DNA of 64,000 bases from Paraburkholderia dioscoreae (GTDB lineage Bacteria; Pseudomonadota; Gammaproteobacteria; Burkholderiales; Burkholderiaceae): assembly GCF_902459535.1 (NCBI RefSeq), contig NZ_LR699553.1, positions 992,001-1,056,000 of the forward strand, written 5' to 3'. Numbering within the stretch: the first letter of the stretch is position 1; each line of letters starts with the position of its first letter. A program made the translations under genes and the position numbers. This document shows, in pieces, positions 26,343 to 35,102 of the stretch. The notes under the pieces are model-generated. The model made no database searches. It saw nothing but the letters and a program-made list of their open reading frames with translations, and was not told where the DNA came from.

Positions 26343-26689
26343 CGCAGGTTTGGCCGGTAAGGTGACGAAGGCGATTGACGCCGTGAATGTCTATTGTCTG
26401 AAGTGAAATCGACATTGGAGCGCCCGTCTGAACGCGCGGGCCAGCGGCCGCTCGCGGCCCGCTAGGCCCGACGACCGGGCGCGGCGATCTTCTCGTCAGG
26501 GCGCGCGATGCAAAAGGCATATCACTACCCGTTTCTGCCGCTCACAAGATTCTAAGTCGACCGGCCGTTATATGGTGTACCTCGGACCTATCGATCGGTC
26601 GCGAAAACTAACATGGACGATGAAGGCTTCGCGTACCATCAAAAAAACTGTGCAATGTATGCGCTGAGTGGCGAAGTGATAGGTCAACG
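26343..26689. other. Intergenic region between converging genes
   Basis: About 350 bp between the coiled-coil protein gene (plus) and the SLOG-DUF4326 gene (minus). It includes a very GC-rich palindromic patch around 26430-26480. No supported gene was found; a terminator function for that patch is possible but there is no T-run. Confidence 0.45.
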
Positions 26690-27325
26690 TCAGTCGTCCC
26701 CGCTCTCGTCATCTGCCTCGACGTAGGAATTCAAATAACAGGCGATAACGTCGCCGTGGCACGCCAGAGGTTTGCAGAAGCAACCAAGCCGGTAGCCCCT
26801 AAGAGAAAGCAATGCTGCATGCTTCTCAGGATCGGGAAGAATTTCTTTTTCAAAATACTCGCGGTACTTGTCGATCGCTTCTTCGCGGCTAAGTCCGCCT
26901 GGACCGTGCCCGATCTTGAATGGGTTTCCCCACGGTCCACCACGACCTATCGAGACGTCGAACTCTTCCTTGGACTGGTTTCGCACCGTAGTTATGCGTA
27001 GCGGGATGATGCGTGTACTTTTCTTTAGCAGCCGCGCGAAATAAACGATGTCGGTGAGGTCATGTCCGCCCCAAAACACAACAACATGCGTCGCCCCGTC
27101 TACCATAGTCTTCGCAGACATACGATTGGATGCTCGTTGACTACGAGCTTGGATCTTCCGTTCGGAGAAGTAATTCGCGGCGATTCCCTGCTCGTCCTGT
27201 ACGAGCACCACTTCAACATGTGGAAGCGCACCGGTTATCTTGTCCATTTTTTTGACGAACAAGGCTGGCGCATTAAAGCCCGCCGACAACGCGACCAGCA
27301 GCACAGGTTTGCTCGAAACGTTCAT
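26690..27325 (-). CDS. SLOG-like domain fused to DUF4326
   Basis: A 211-residue two-domain protein. The N-terminal half (residues about 5-110) has a Rossmann-like pattern similar to the DUF2493/YspA branch of SLOG domains, which bind nucleotides or nucleic-acid-derived ligands (VLLVALSAGFNAPALFVKKM, ERKIQARSQRASNRMSAK, DGATHVVVFWGGHDLTDIVYFA). The C-terminal half is DUF4326 with the diagnostic GRGGPWGNPFKIG and LGCFCKPLACHGDVI motifs; the paired cysteines and histidine could bind metal. It is the last gene of a tight minus-strand operon, 9 bp after the DUF488 gene. Such proteins occur in phage and conflict loci; the reaction is unknown. Confidence 0.8.
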   Translation of the reverse strand: MNVSSKPVLLVALSAGFNAPALFVKKMDKITGALPHVEVVLVQDEQGIAANYFSERKIQARSQRASNRMSAKTMVDGATHVVVFWGGHDLTDIVYFARLLKKSTRIIPLRITTVRNQSKEEFDVSIGRGGPWGNPFKIGHGPGGLSREEAIDKYREYFEKEILPDPEKHAALLSLRGYRLGCFCKPLACHGDVIACYLNSYVEADDESGDD

Positions 27326-27334
27326 AAGCGTGCT

Positions 27335-27784
27335 TCAGAAAAGATGGGACACTTTTAGTATATTGTCCCATCGCGAGTTTAGATACTCGACCGCAAGACG
27401 GCGGTGGCAGTGATGAGGCTTGTCTTCACTGCATAGAAGGCAACCGTGATCAAACAAGGCAATATCTAGATTGCTCTCCACGCGACGTTTGGCAAGCAAC
27501 TCCGTGTATGCATTGGCGTAGCTATCCCAAGTCAATTTTTTGTCCTGATATTGCTTCAACATCTCTTTTTCCGGAGCAAGGTCGCCCAGTTCTACGAAAC
27601 TAGCATCCAGCAACTCGGATAGAAAGAACTTCAAATCAGCCTTCTTGGCAAATCCTGCGAGTTGTGATGTGTTGTTCAAGCGAACGTCAAGTAGCGTGCG
27701 CACTCCAGCCTCGCGCAACAGACCAAAAAAATTCTCGGCTGTCTTGTTCGTAAATCCAATAGTTGATACGTCGATGTTCGGCAT
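27335..27784 (-). CDS. DUF488 family protein
   Basis: A 149-residue cytoplasmic protein of DUF488. The family pattern is clear: STIGFTNKTAENFFGLLREAG at the N-terminus, LLDVRLNNTSQLAGFAKK (conserved Asp-Val-Arg), and the cysteine/histidine cluster LLCSEDKPHHCHRRLAVEYL near the C-terminus, which resembles a metal or active site. A GAGGA ribosome site supports the ATG at 27784. It lies 33 bp after the DuOB gene and 9 bp before the SLOG-DUF4326 gene. DUF488 proteins repeatedly occur in predicted nucleic-acid-modification and defence loci; no reaction has been proved. Confidence 0.85.
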   Translation of the reverse strand: MPNIDVSTIGFTNKTAENFFGLLREAGVRTLLDVRLNNTSQLAGFAKKADLKFFLSELLDASFVELGDLAPEKEMLKQYQDKKLTWDSYANAYTELLAKRRVESNLDIALFDHGCLLCSEDKPHHCHRRLAVEYLNSRWDNILKVSHLF

Positions 27785-27817
27785 CTTACTTGACGTCCTC
27801 GCTTCGTTATTTTCAGA

Positions 27818-28510
27818 TCAGGTCAATCGAATCACTGCTGCAATTAGCTTGAATCTAAACGAACGGTTATCACCGCCGACAGTCTTCACTAGAGGTGATG
27901 ACAGGCTCACCGACAGCATGCAGGGTCCAAGATCATGAACTGCTTCACGTTGAGGCATGAATTCAGCCTCGATCACGGGATCCGTGACTGTAATCCAGTA
28001 ATGCGTTCCGTTGTACTCGAACCGTCCTTGGCATTTCCGTCTACCCCAGTGGTCGAAGACATGTATAGCTACATGCGGAACATGAACCAGCAAAAGAGAG
28101 CCGCCATGACGGTCCGCTTCTTCGGTAAGAATTTGATCGTTGAGCCCAGCACTGGTGTGGCTACCATTCTGGAATAAGATTGCTGGCGGCTGCATTGCGT
28201 TGACCAGACGCTGTCTATCGACTTCGTGGCTTTTCACCCAGCGTTGTGTGTTGTCAACCTGCCAGTTTTCAACCTGACAGCCATCGGGCTGATGTCGGGT
28301 TAGGTGAACATCAAGAACATCCAGCACCTGTGCGGACGTTCCGTCTATGTATAACTGTTCAATCGTCAGCAGCGCCTGCTCATGCCCACTACCAACTGGC
28401 CGAATCCAACCTCCAAGGCGCTGGCCCCCATCTAGGATTTCGATGCCTGCAACGCAATGCTCAGCCCGTTTGCGTGAATTCGCCAAGCAGATAATTCTCT
28501 TTGTTACCAT
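27818..28510 (-). CDS. Dual OB-fold (DuOB-type) protein
   Basis: A 230-residue protein whose pattern matches the dual-OB domain family. The opening is MVTKRIICLANSRKRAEHCVAG with a conserved LANSRK motif, then GGWIRPVG, a beta-rich middle (QVENWQVDNTQRWVKSHEV) and a second OB-like half ending LSVSLSSPLVK...SFRFKLIAAVIRL. OB folds bind single-stranded nucleic acid, and this family is described as associated with DUF488/SLOG genes. It starts 4 bp after the stop of a 92-residue orphan and precedes DUF488, so all are likely cotranslated. It probably recognises RNA or DNA for the DUF488 partner; this is inference. Confidence 0.72.
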   Translation of the reverse strand: MVTKRIICLANSRKRAEHCVAGIEILDGGQRLGGWIRPVGSGHEQALLTIEQLYIDGTSAQVLDVLDVHLTRHQPDGCQVENWQVDNTQRWVKSHEVDRQRLVNAMQPPAILFQNGSHTSAGLNDQILTEEADRHGGSLLLVHVPHVAIHVFDHWGRRKCQGRFEYNGTHYWITVTDPVIEAEFMPQREAVHDLGPCMLSVSLSSPLVKTVGGDNRSFRFKLIAAVIRLT

Positions 28511-28514
28511 CGAT

Positions 28515-28793
28515 TTACCCGCCTCTCAGGTTCTTTTTGTACTTCTGCAATCCTGTATTATGTAACAAACTTGTAAGCGCAAGCGTAGATGCGAGGTCCG
28601 CGAGTTGGCCTTTCGCGACCTTCATGCACCGATGCAACAGTGCGACTCGCTCTCCTTTGGGCGTTGAATGGCAAATTCTGAGCTTTAATTTAACAGCCTT
28701 CTGAACGTCCGACACGAGCGCCTCGCCAGTGTCGCTTATTGGCCGATCCCAGAACCTCCGTAGCCGACCCACTACTGTCGTTTGCCCCACCAC
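28515..28793 (-). CDS. Small basic orphan protein in the DuOB operon
   Basis: A 92-residue ORF from a GTG at 28793; the frame is open a further 8 codons upstream to a TAG. It is rich in Lys, Arg and Leu and probably helical (DVQKAVKLKLRICHSTPKGERVALLHRCMKVAKGQLADLAS), consistent with a small nucleic-acid-binding or partner protein. Its TAA is only 4 bp from the DuOB ATG, which argues for a real, translationally coupled gene. No family is recognised and the start is uncertain. Confidence 0.5.
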   Translation of the reverse strand: MVGQTTVVGRLRRFWDRPISDTGEALVSDVQKAVKLKLRICHSTPKGERVALLHRCMKVAKGQLADLASTLALTSLLHNTGLQKYKKNLRGG

Positions 28794-28865
28794 CGCGTCA
28801 ACGGCCGCTTCGCCGGGCTACAGCAGCGGCCTCACATCACTGCGCCCGACAGCGACTATGAGTGT

Positions 28866-29744
28866 TTAATCGACCGTCGGCATCCTCAACAGATTCCGGA
28901 CGAACTCTGCTTGACAGTCATCTATGGCATAGACCTGTTCCGACGCAAGGCGCACGACCGTAGCGTTAAGCCACTCTACCAGTGATGTCCTGTTCCAATT
29001 CAACACAAACTGAACTACACGTTCATCGGGGCAGGCAAAAAAAGCGAGCGTCGGTGATATTGGTAGAGCAAGGACGCATCCTGGGTGGTCAATTCCCGGC
29101 ATGATAATTACGGGATGGTCACTCGTCAAAAGTGAGACCTTTGAGTCGCTGAAGTCTCCGCTCCACCAATGCATTTGATGAATCCGCTTGAACGCCTTGT
29201 CATCCATGATCAGACGGGGCAGTAATCGCTTTCCGAAGTCATCAATGAATCCAGGGGCCTCTTTTTCCACAAACTCCAACAGCGTTTCCGGGTCGCCTTC
29301 TTCTGCCAGTGTGTCGTATTCTTCCGGATCGTTTTCGAGGTTTTTGCGTAGCTCGGCTGGAGCCTCGGCATTGAGTTGCTCCACGATTTCTGGAGATCGG
29401 ATGCGTAACGACATGATAAAGCGCGTCCATGCGACTCGCTGCTCTTGCTTCAAGTCGTGCCTAGGTCCCGCTGTTCGCATATGATGCAGAACGCCCCCAG
29501 CGGGGTTGTCGATGATCCTGGCCAAAAAGTCTGTTTCTATTCGTTGCTGGTCCTGAATCGGAACACCTTCCAGCGAATAAAGTCTGTCAAGACAGGCGGT
29601 TGAACGGGGTACAACGCGCTCAGCCAAGAATTTGCCGCCTTTCCACTGGAACCGCGTTAAGCGAAGAGCTTGCGATTCATCCTGCGTAGTCCAACCGTTC
29701 AGATAAAATCGCGGGACATAATGATGTTTTTCTGCGCTCGCCAT
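28866..29744 (-). CDS. DUF4238 domain-containing protein
   Basis: A 292-residue protein of DUF4238, identified by its N-terminal HHYVPRFYLNGWT motif, the AERVVPRSTACLDRLYS segment and the later HWWSGDFSDSKVSLLTSDHPVIIMP region. The strongly conserved His-His and Asp-His residues suggest a catalytic site, possibly nuclease-like, but no activity is established. A GGAG site precedes the ATG at 29744. It is the first gene of the minus-strand group, with 72 bp between it and the orphan gene, so it is likely part of the same transcription unit. Confidence 0.82.
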   Translation of the reverse strand: MASAEKHHYVPRFYLNGWTTQDESQALRLTRFQWKGGKFLAERVVPRSTACLDRLYSLEGVPIQDQQRIETDFLARIIDNPAGGVLHHMRTAGPRHDLKQEQRVAWTRFIMSLRIRSPEIVEQLNAEAPAELRKNLENDPEEYDTLAEEGDPETLLEFVEKEAPGFIDDFGKRLLPRLIMDDKAFKRIHQMHWWSGDFSDSKVSLLTSDHPVIIMPGIDHPGCVLALPISPTLAFFACPDERVVQFVLNWNRTSLVEWLNATVVRLASEQVYAIDDCQAEFVRNLLRMPTVD

Positions 29745-30024
29745 GTGATTCTCCGTTGGCCATGAATGCGCTGCTGCGTGAACGCCAGCATAGCGCTTCC
29801 TGTCGATACCTTCGGATCTCTAGCCGCAGTCGCCATATGCAGCGGTAACTGCTATGACCGCTTTCATCTATACACTTGACAATCAAATGAGCATCTAGTG
29901 TCGTCTGTGGCTGACCGATATTGGGCCGGCTACCGCCTCACGCACTTGACAGCAGTCGGCCAACATTTGTCAAAACCGGCGAAACCTCAGCAGCAAATCA
30001 CCGCCAAAGGCGCACTCCAAGTCC

Positions 30025-31344
30025 TCACCTATTAACCATCTTCGCCGGCACACTAATAGCCAGCAACCCGCCGAGCACCATAAACGCCGCGAGCATATAC
30101 ATGCCGGAGTCGTTCGCCGCCGTCGCCTGTTTGAGCCAGCCCACCGCATAGGGACTCAAAAAACCCGCCAAATTGCCGATCGAATTGATCATGGCAATGC
30201 CGGCAGCGGCGCCCGTGCCGGCGAGGATCGCCGTAGGCAAACTCCAAAACAACGGCAGGGTAGTAAGAATCCCCATCGTCGCAAGCGTAAGCGAAGCCAT
30301 CGCCAACACAGTGTTATGCGTCCACACGACAGAAAGCACCAACCCAATCGCCCCCGCAAACGCCGGCAGCGCAATATGCCACCGCCGCTCCCGCTTCCTA
30401 TCCGCACTACGCGACACAAACACCATCGCCACCACAGCCCCCGCGAACGGAATCGCCGACAGCAACCCGATCATGAAAGCATCCGTCACCCCAGTCGCCT
30501 TAATAATCGTCGGCAACCAGAAGCTCACCCCATACAACCCCATCACAAACGAGAAGTACGTCAGACTGAGCATCAACACTCGCCCACTCGTGAGCACCTG
30601 CCGAATCGGCATGTCATGCTTGGTCGCTTCCTCCGCAGACACATGCCGCTCGAGCATCTCCTGCTCTTCCTTGGTCAGCCACTTCGCCTTCGAGATCCGA
30701 TCGTCCAGCATGACGAACACCATGATCCCGACGATCACCGAAGGAATCCCTTCGAGCAGAAACAGCCACTGCCAGCCATGCCAGCCGTTCAAGCCGTTAA
30801 AGGTCTTCAGGATATAACCCGACACCGGCCCGCCGATCACACCCGACAACGCAATCGCCGTCATGAACCACGTCGTCATGCGACCACGCCGATGCGACGG
30901 ATACCAGTACGTCAGATAAAGAATGATCCCAGGAAAGAACCCCGCTTCAGCCAGACCCAGCAGAAAGCGCATCACATAAAACATCGTCGGCGTAGTCACG
31001 AACATGGTCAGCATGGAGATCACGCCCCACGACACCATGATCCGCGCAATCCACACCCGTGCGCCGACCTTATGCAAAATCACATTGCTCGGAATCTCGA
31101 AGATGAAATAGCCGACAAAGAAAATCCCCGCGCCGAATCCGTACACCGCATCGCTCAGCCCAAGGTCGCTGGTCATTTGCAGCTTGGCGAAACCCACGTT
31201 GACGCGATCCAGATACGCGACCACGTAACAGAGCATCAGAAGCGGCGCGAGCCGCCAGGTGACCTTGCGGTAGGTGGCCTCTTCGAAAGTGGAAGGTGGC
31301 GCACCCGCGCCGGGATGGTGGAGCGGATTTGCGGGACTAGCCAT
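30025..31344 (-). CDS. MFS transporter, anion:cation symporter (ACS) family
   Basis: A 439-residue, 12-helix transporter of the ACS branch, which imports sugar acids and aromatic or dicarboxylic anions. Diagnostic segments are YVVAYLDRVNVGFAKLQM in helix 1, GYFIFEIPSNVILHKVGAR, RFLLGLAEAGFFPGIILYLT and WFMTAIALSGVIGGPVSG. An AGGAG site lies 6 bp before the ATG. It is the last gene of an ALDH-SDR-MFS unit and so probably brings in the substrate of those enzymes. It is a close paralogue of the plus-strand transporter at 40738. Substrate unknown. Confidence 0.9.
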   Translation of the reverse strand: MASPANPLHHPGAGAPPSTFEEATYRKVTWRLAPLLMLCYVVAYLDRVNVGFAKLQMTSDLGLSDAVYGFGAGIFFVGYFIFEIPSNVILHKVGARVWIARIMVSWGVISMLTMFVTTPTMFYVMRFLLGLAEAGFFPGIILYLTYWYPSHRRGRMTTWFMTAIALSGVIGGPVSGYILKTFNGLNGWHGWQWLFLLEGIPSVIVGIMVFVMLDDRISKAKWLTKEEQEMLERHVSAEEATKHDMPIRQVLTSGRVLMLSLTYFSFVMGLYGVSFWLPTIIKATGVTDAFMIGLLSAIPFAGAVVAMVFVSRSADRKRERRWHIALPAFAGAIGLVLSVVWTHNTVLAMASLTLATMGILTTLPLFWSLPTAILAGTGAAAGIAMINSIGNLAGFLSPYAVGWLKQATAANDSGMYMLAAFMVLGGLLAISVPAKMVNR

Positions 31345-31498
31345 GGTGTCTCCTCTTTTCTTGTGGAATTGAAGTACCGCCGTCGATCGATTCTATCCGC
31401 GCTCAGTGCTTTGCACGACGAATCGATACCGGGGGAAAACACTGACTGCGGCGAGGGCGGCGCAGCGGCGGCCCTCGCTAGAATGGTCCGGCGCGGCG

Positions 31499-32257
31499 CT
31501 ACACGCAGCGCCCGCCGTCTACTTCGAGACACACGCCGGTGATGAATTCCGCCTCGTCCGAGGCCAGATAAAGCGCGGCGTTGGCAATATCCTGCGGCGT
31601 CGAAAAACGCCCGAGTGGAATGCCGGCGAGAAAGCGCTGGCGATTTTCCGGCGTATCTTCCACGCCCATGAATTCGGACAGCAGCGCCGTCTCGCCGATC
31701 ACCGGATTCACGCAGTTCACCCGAATCCGGTCCGGACCCAGCTCGACCGCCAGCGACTTGCTCGCAATGATCACCGCGCCTTTGCTGCCGTTGTACCAGA
31801 CGAGCCCGGGGCGCGGCCGCACACCCGCCGTGGACGCAATATTGATGAAGCAGCCGCCGCCTTGCTCGCGGAAATACGGCACGAATTCCTGCACGCTCCA
31901 GTAGATGCTTTTCACGTTCACCGCGTAGACGCGGTCGAATTCGGCTTCCGTGACTTCCATCACCGGCTTGTTGCGGTGCGTGGTGCCGGCGTTGTTGACG
32001 ACGATCTGCACGCTGCCGAAGTCTTCGAGCGCGGCCTCGCGCAGCTTTTGCCAGTCCTCGCGCTGGGCGACGTTGCCCGTCACCGCGATCGCCTTGCCGC
32101 CGGCCAGCGCGATTTCGCTTGCCACGCGCTCGGCGGCCGGGCCGTTCAGATCGTTGACCACCACGTTCGCGCCTTCGCGCGCGTAGGTCTTGGCAATGCC
32201 TTCGCCGAAACCCGAGCCGCCACCCGTGACGATGGCTGTTTTTCCTGTCAACCGCAT
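31499..32257 (-). CDS. Short-chain dehydrogenase/reductase (SDR)
   Basis: A 252-residue classical SDR. It shows the cofactor motif TGGGSGFGEGIA, NNAG at the fourth strand (VVNNAGTTHRNKP), and the catalytic serine and Tyr-x3-Lys (NIASTAG, WYNGSKGA). The aspartate after strand 2 (NVVVNDLNG) favours NAD+ over NADP+. The ATG at 32257 has a GGAG site; the open frame continues upstream only by chance. It is downstream of an aldehyde dehydrogenase gene (50 bp) and upstream of an ACS transporter gene, suggesting oxidation of an imported alcohol or sugar derivative. Confidence 0.92.
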   Translation of the reverse strand: MRLTGKTAIVTGGGSGFGEGIAKTYAREGANVVVNDLNGPAAERVASEIALAGGKAIAVTGNVAQREDWQKLREAALEDFGSVQIVVNNAGTTHRNKPVMEVTEAEFDRVYAVNVKSIYWSVQEFVPYFREQGGGCFINIASTAGVRPRPGLVWYNGSKGAVIIASKSLAVELGPDRIRVNCVNPVIGETALLSEFMGVEDTPENRQRFLAGIPLGRFSTPQDIANAALYLASDEAEFITGVCLEVDGGRCV

Positions 32258-32307
32258 AGTGTCTCCGTTGTTTGTTGTGGATGGTGATGCAAGTGCGTGA
32301 CTCGCGA

Positions 32308-33747
32308 CTAACCGTGCCGGATCGCAATGGTTTTCAGCACGGTAAAGCCATACAGCGCTTCGAATCCCTTTTCCCGCCCGTGGCCCGAATGCTTGACGCC
32401 GCCGAACGGCAGTTCGACGCCGCCGCCCGCGCCATAGTTGTTGATGAACACCTGGCCGGAGCGCAGGCGGCGCGCGAGCCGCATCTGCCGTGCACCGTCG
32501 CGCGTCCAGATACCGGCGACCAGACCAAATGGCGTGCCGTTGGCGAGCGCAAGCGCTTCGTCCTCGCCGCTGAAGGACATGGCGGCGAGCACGGGGCCGA
32601 ATACTTCGTCGCGCGCGAGGCGGTGGCTGGCGGGCACGTCGCGCAACAGCGTGGGCGCCTGATAGAAGCCGCTTTCCGGCGCCTCGGGAATCACCTCGCC
32701 TTGCGCCGCCATAGGAATGCCGTCGTGCTGCGCGTCCGAGAGAAAATCCCACACGCGCCGCTGCTGTTTCGCGCTGATCAGCGGTCCGCAGTCCAGATCG
32801 GCATGCGAAGGGCCGACCCGCAACGCATGAAACGCGCTGCTCAGCCGGTCGAGCAAGGGTTCGTAAATGGACCGGTCGATCAGCACGCGGCTGCCCGCCG
32901 AGCAGGTTTGCCCGGCGTTCTGCACGATTGCCGACACCAGCACGGGCAGCGCCGCGTCGAGATCCGCGTCGGCGAACACGATTTGCGGCGACTTGCCGCC
33001 GAGTTCGAGCGTGACCGGCACGTGATTCTCGGCGGCCATCTGCGTGACGAGCTTGCCGGTTTCCGGCGACCCGGTAAACGATATGTGATCGATGCCCGGA
33101 TGACGCGCGAGCGCCGCGCCCGCTTCATGGCCGTAGCCGGTGACGATATTCAGCGCGCCGGCAGGCAAACCCGCCTCGGCAGCCAGTTCGGCGACGCGCA
33201 GCACGGAGAGGCACGCATCTTCGGCCGGTTTGACGACGCAGGCATTGCCGGCGGCGAGCGCCGCGCCCACGCTGCGCCCGAAAATCTGCATGGGGTAATT
33301 CCACGGCACGATATGGCCGGTCACGCCGTGCGGCTCGCGGATTGTCAGCACCGTGTAGCCGGTCTGGTACGGCAGCGTTTCGCCGTGCAGCTTGTCCGCC
33401 GCGCCGGCGTAGAACTCGAAGTAACGGGCGAGGGCGGCCGAATCGGCGCGCGCCTGCTTGAGCGGTTTGCCGGTGTCGCGGGCTTCGAGCAGCGCCAGTT
33501 CTTCCTGGCGCGCGGCAACCAGCATGGACAGCCGGTACAGCACGCGGCCGCGTTCGGCTGCGCTGGCCTCGCCCCACGCGCCTTCGAAAGCGCGGCGCGC
33601 GGCGTGCACGGCGGCGTCGATATCCGCCGCGGTGCCGCGTGCCAGTTGGGTGAAGGGTTGGCCGTCCGAGGGATCGAGCACGGCGATCGTCTCGCCGCCT
33701 GATGCGGCGGACCATTCTCCGCCGATGAAGTGTCGGGCTTCTTCCAT
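32308..33747 (-). CDS. NAD(P)+-dependent aldehyde dehydrogenase
   Basis: A 479-residue ALDH-superfamily enzyme oxidising an aldehyde to a carboxylic acid. The catalytic glutamate lies in VTLELGGKSPQIV and the nucleophilic cysteine in NAGQTCSAGSRVL; the cofactor region ITGSPETGKLV-like stretch (FTGSPETGKLVTQ) and C-terminal LPFGGVKHSGHGREKG are typical. The ATG at 33747 is supported by AAGGAG 5 bp upstream, in preference to one at 33768. It is the first gene of the unit with the SDR and ACS transporter. The likely pathway is alcohol to aldehyde to acid, but the substrate is not identifiable. Confidence 0.93.
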   Translation of the reverse strand: MEEARHFIGGEWSAASGGETIAVLDPSDGQPFTQLARGTAADIDAAVHAARRAFEGAWGEASAAERGRVLYRLSMLVAARQEELALLEARDTGKPLKQARADSAALARYFEFYAGAADKLHGETLPYQTGYTVLTIREPHGVTGHIVPWNYPMQIFGRSVGAALAAGNACVVKPAEDACLSVLRVAELAAEAGLPAGALNIVTGYGHEAGAALARHPGIDHISFTGSPETGKLVTQMAAENHVPVTLELGGKSPQIVFADADLDAALPVLVSAIVQNAGQTCSAGSRVLIDRSIYEPLLDRLSSAFHALRVGPSHADLDCGPLISAKQQRRVWDFLSDAQHDGIPMAAQGEVIPEAPESGFYQAPTLLRDVPASHRLARDEVFGPVLAAMSFSGEDEALALANGTPFGLVAGIWTRDGARQMRLARRLRSGQVFINNYGAGGGVELPFGGVKHSGHGREKGFEALYGFTVLKTIAIRHG

Positions 33748-34001
33748 GCATGCTCCTTGAGGTGTCACGCGAACCGCTTTGCGGTTACGTGGTGTTCACA
33801 AACGAGAGGCACAATCGAGAGAGACGCCAGACGATTATCTCCCCGATCCAATCAAGGGTGCCATTGGCCGATTGGCTATAATGGCGCATTAAGTACTTCC
33901 GGCCGCAGCGCCGCCGCTCGTGGCGAGTTTCACGATGCATGCCATTCGAGCGAGCGTGCCGCACGCCGTGTTCCGAATTCCATCCTCACCAGAGAGCGCT
34001 C

Positions 34002-34529
34002 ATGAGCTTCAATCACGTCCCCGCAGGCAAAGACCTTCCGCAAGATTTCAACGTTATCATCGAAATCCCGGCGCAAAGCGATCCGGTGAAGTACGAAGCC
34101 GATAAGGAAACGGGCCTGCTGCACGTCGACCGTTTCATCAGCACGGGCATGCGCTATCCGGCGAATTACGGCTACATTCCGCAAACGCTGTCGGGCGACG
34201 GCGACCCGGTGGACGTGCTGGTCATCACGCCGTTCCCGCTGCTGGCCGGCTCGGTGGTTCGCGCCCGCGCGCTCGGCATGCTGCAAATGACCGACGAATC
34301 CGGCGTGGACGCGAAGCTGGTCGCGGTCCCGCACGACAAGGTCTGCCCGATGACCGCCGACCTGAAGTCGATCGACGACGTCCCCGCTTACCTGAAAGAC
34401 CAGATCAAGCACTTCTTCGAGCAATACAAGGCGCTCGAAAAGGGCAAGTGGGTGAAGGTCGACGGCTGGGCGGGCATTGAAGCCGCGCACAAGGAAATCA
34501 CGGACGGCGCGGCGAACTACAAGAAGTAA
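34002..34529 (+). CDS. ppa: Inorganic pyrophosphatase (family I)
   Basis: Hydrolyses pyrophosphate to phosphate, pulling biosynthetic reactions forward. The 175-residue length is standard for the hexameric bacterial enzyme. The metal-binding signature DGDPVDVLV is intact, with YEADKETG, YPANYGYIPQTLSGDGD and the lysine/aspartate-rich C-terminal half (PAYLKDQIKHFFEQYKALEKGKWV). The ATG at 34002 is where the family similarity begins; the frame opens upstream by chance. A strong terminator lies downstream. It is a core gene between two catabolic modules. Confidence 0.97.
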   Translation: MSFNHVPAGKDLPQDFNVIIEIPAQSDPVKYEADKETGLLHVDRFISTGMRYPANYGYIPQTLSGDGDPVDVLVITPFPLLAGSVVRARALGMLQMTDESGVDAKLVAVPHDKVCPMTADLKSIDDVPAYLKDQIKHFFEQYKALEKGKWVKVDGWAGIEAAHKEITDGAANYKK

Positions 34530-34588
34530 GCTGCGCCACCGCAAAGTGAAAGATTGGCTTCGCTTTGCGAAAAGAGGTTTAACTGCCG

Positions 34589-34625
34589 AGAGGCAAGCCA
34601 CAGCGGCTTGCCTCTTTGCATTTGT
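34589..34625 (+). terminator. Intrinsic terminator of ppa
   Basis: AGAGGCAAGCC (34589-34599), loop ACAGC, GGCTTGCCTCT (34605-34615), then TTGCATTTG. An 11-bp perfect stem 60 bp after the ppa stop; the T-run is interrupted but present. Confidence 0.8.
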
Positions 34626-34920
34626 GCAGCCGATTTCGGCGCTGAGGTTCGCAAGTGCTCTTCCGCCGGCAAACCCTGCGCCAGCGGGGCCCTGCTGTGC
34701 AGCACAGAACAGCGCCTCGTTCATTCCGACGCTGCGGATTTGTACCAGAAAAGCGCAAAGTCCTTTCCGGAAAGCAGCATGAAGCTGCGGCATGCCACTG
34801 CATCGACGAGTTCGGGCTAGCCGATTTTGCTGCACCGAAACATGGGTGAACGCGCCGAAATACCCTATAGACGCGACCTGACATCAACGCCCTTGCAAAT
34901 TAATGGTGCGTCGCATCATG

Positions 34921-34932
34921 TGTATCCGGACA
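34921..34932. promoter_or_regulatory. Candidate GntR box 1 upstream of the Rieske operon
   Basis: TGTATCCGGACA contains, on the opposite strand, GGATACA, the half-site shared with the other boxes in this module. It lies about 170 bp upstream of the oxygenase start codon. Confidence 0.35.
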
Positions 34933-35005
34933 CGACATCAGGTCTCGCAGTTCGGGACGCATGGCGTTAACCCTATCAAGACAGCGGCGCATTTCGGCCA
35001 TATTC

Positions 35006-35018
35006 TTTGGATACAGAG
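35006..35018. promoter_or_regulatory. Candidate GntR box 2 upstream of the Rieske operon
   Basis: TTTGGATACAGAG, with core GGATACAGA at 35009-35017, is identical in its core to the sequence at 42829-42837 in front of the second GntR gene. It lies about 90 bp upstream of the oxygenase start, close to where the promoter should be. Confidence 0.45.
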
Positions 35019-35102
35019 TTCGGAACACGAAACTCCGAGTCCGGCGTTCAGAGATGAACAGCCTGGCCGAGCGTCCCTATCAATCACTGGAGGAAATCAG
35101 AC

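Larger units (their letters stand above)
34530..35102. other. Intergenic region between ppa and the Rieske module
   Basis: About 570 bp. It holds the ppa terminator at the left and, in the last 180 bp, the leader of the Rieske operon with two TGTATCC/GGATACA boxes. No gene is supported in between. Confidence 0.55.

Noticed and set aside
32258..32752. An apparent N-terminal domain fused to the SDR
   Set aside because: The open frame continues upstream of the SDR start by chance through the antisense of the aldehyde dehydrogenase gene; the GGAG site and family N-terminus fix the start at 32257.
31499..33747. Betaine aldehyde dehydrogenase (betB) assignment for the ALDH
   Set aside because: Sequence motifs are general to the ALDH superfamily and no bet genes are adjacent, so a substrate-specific symbol is not justified.
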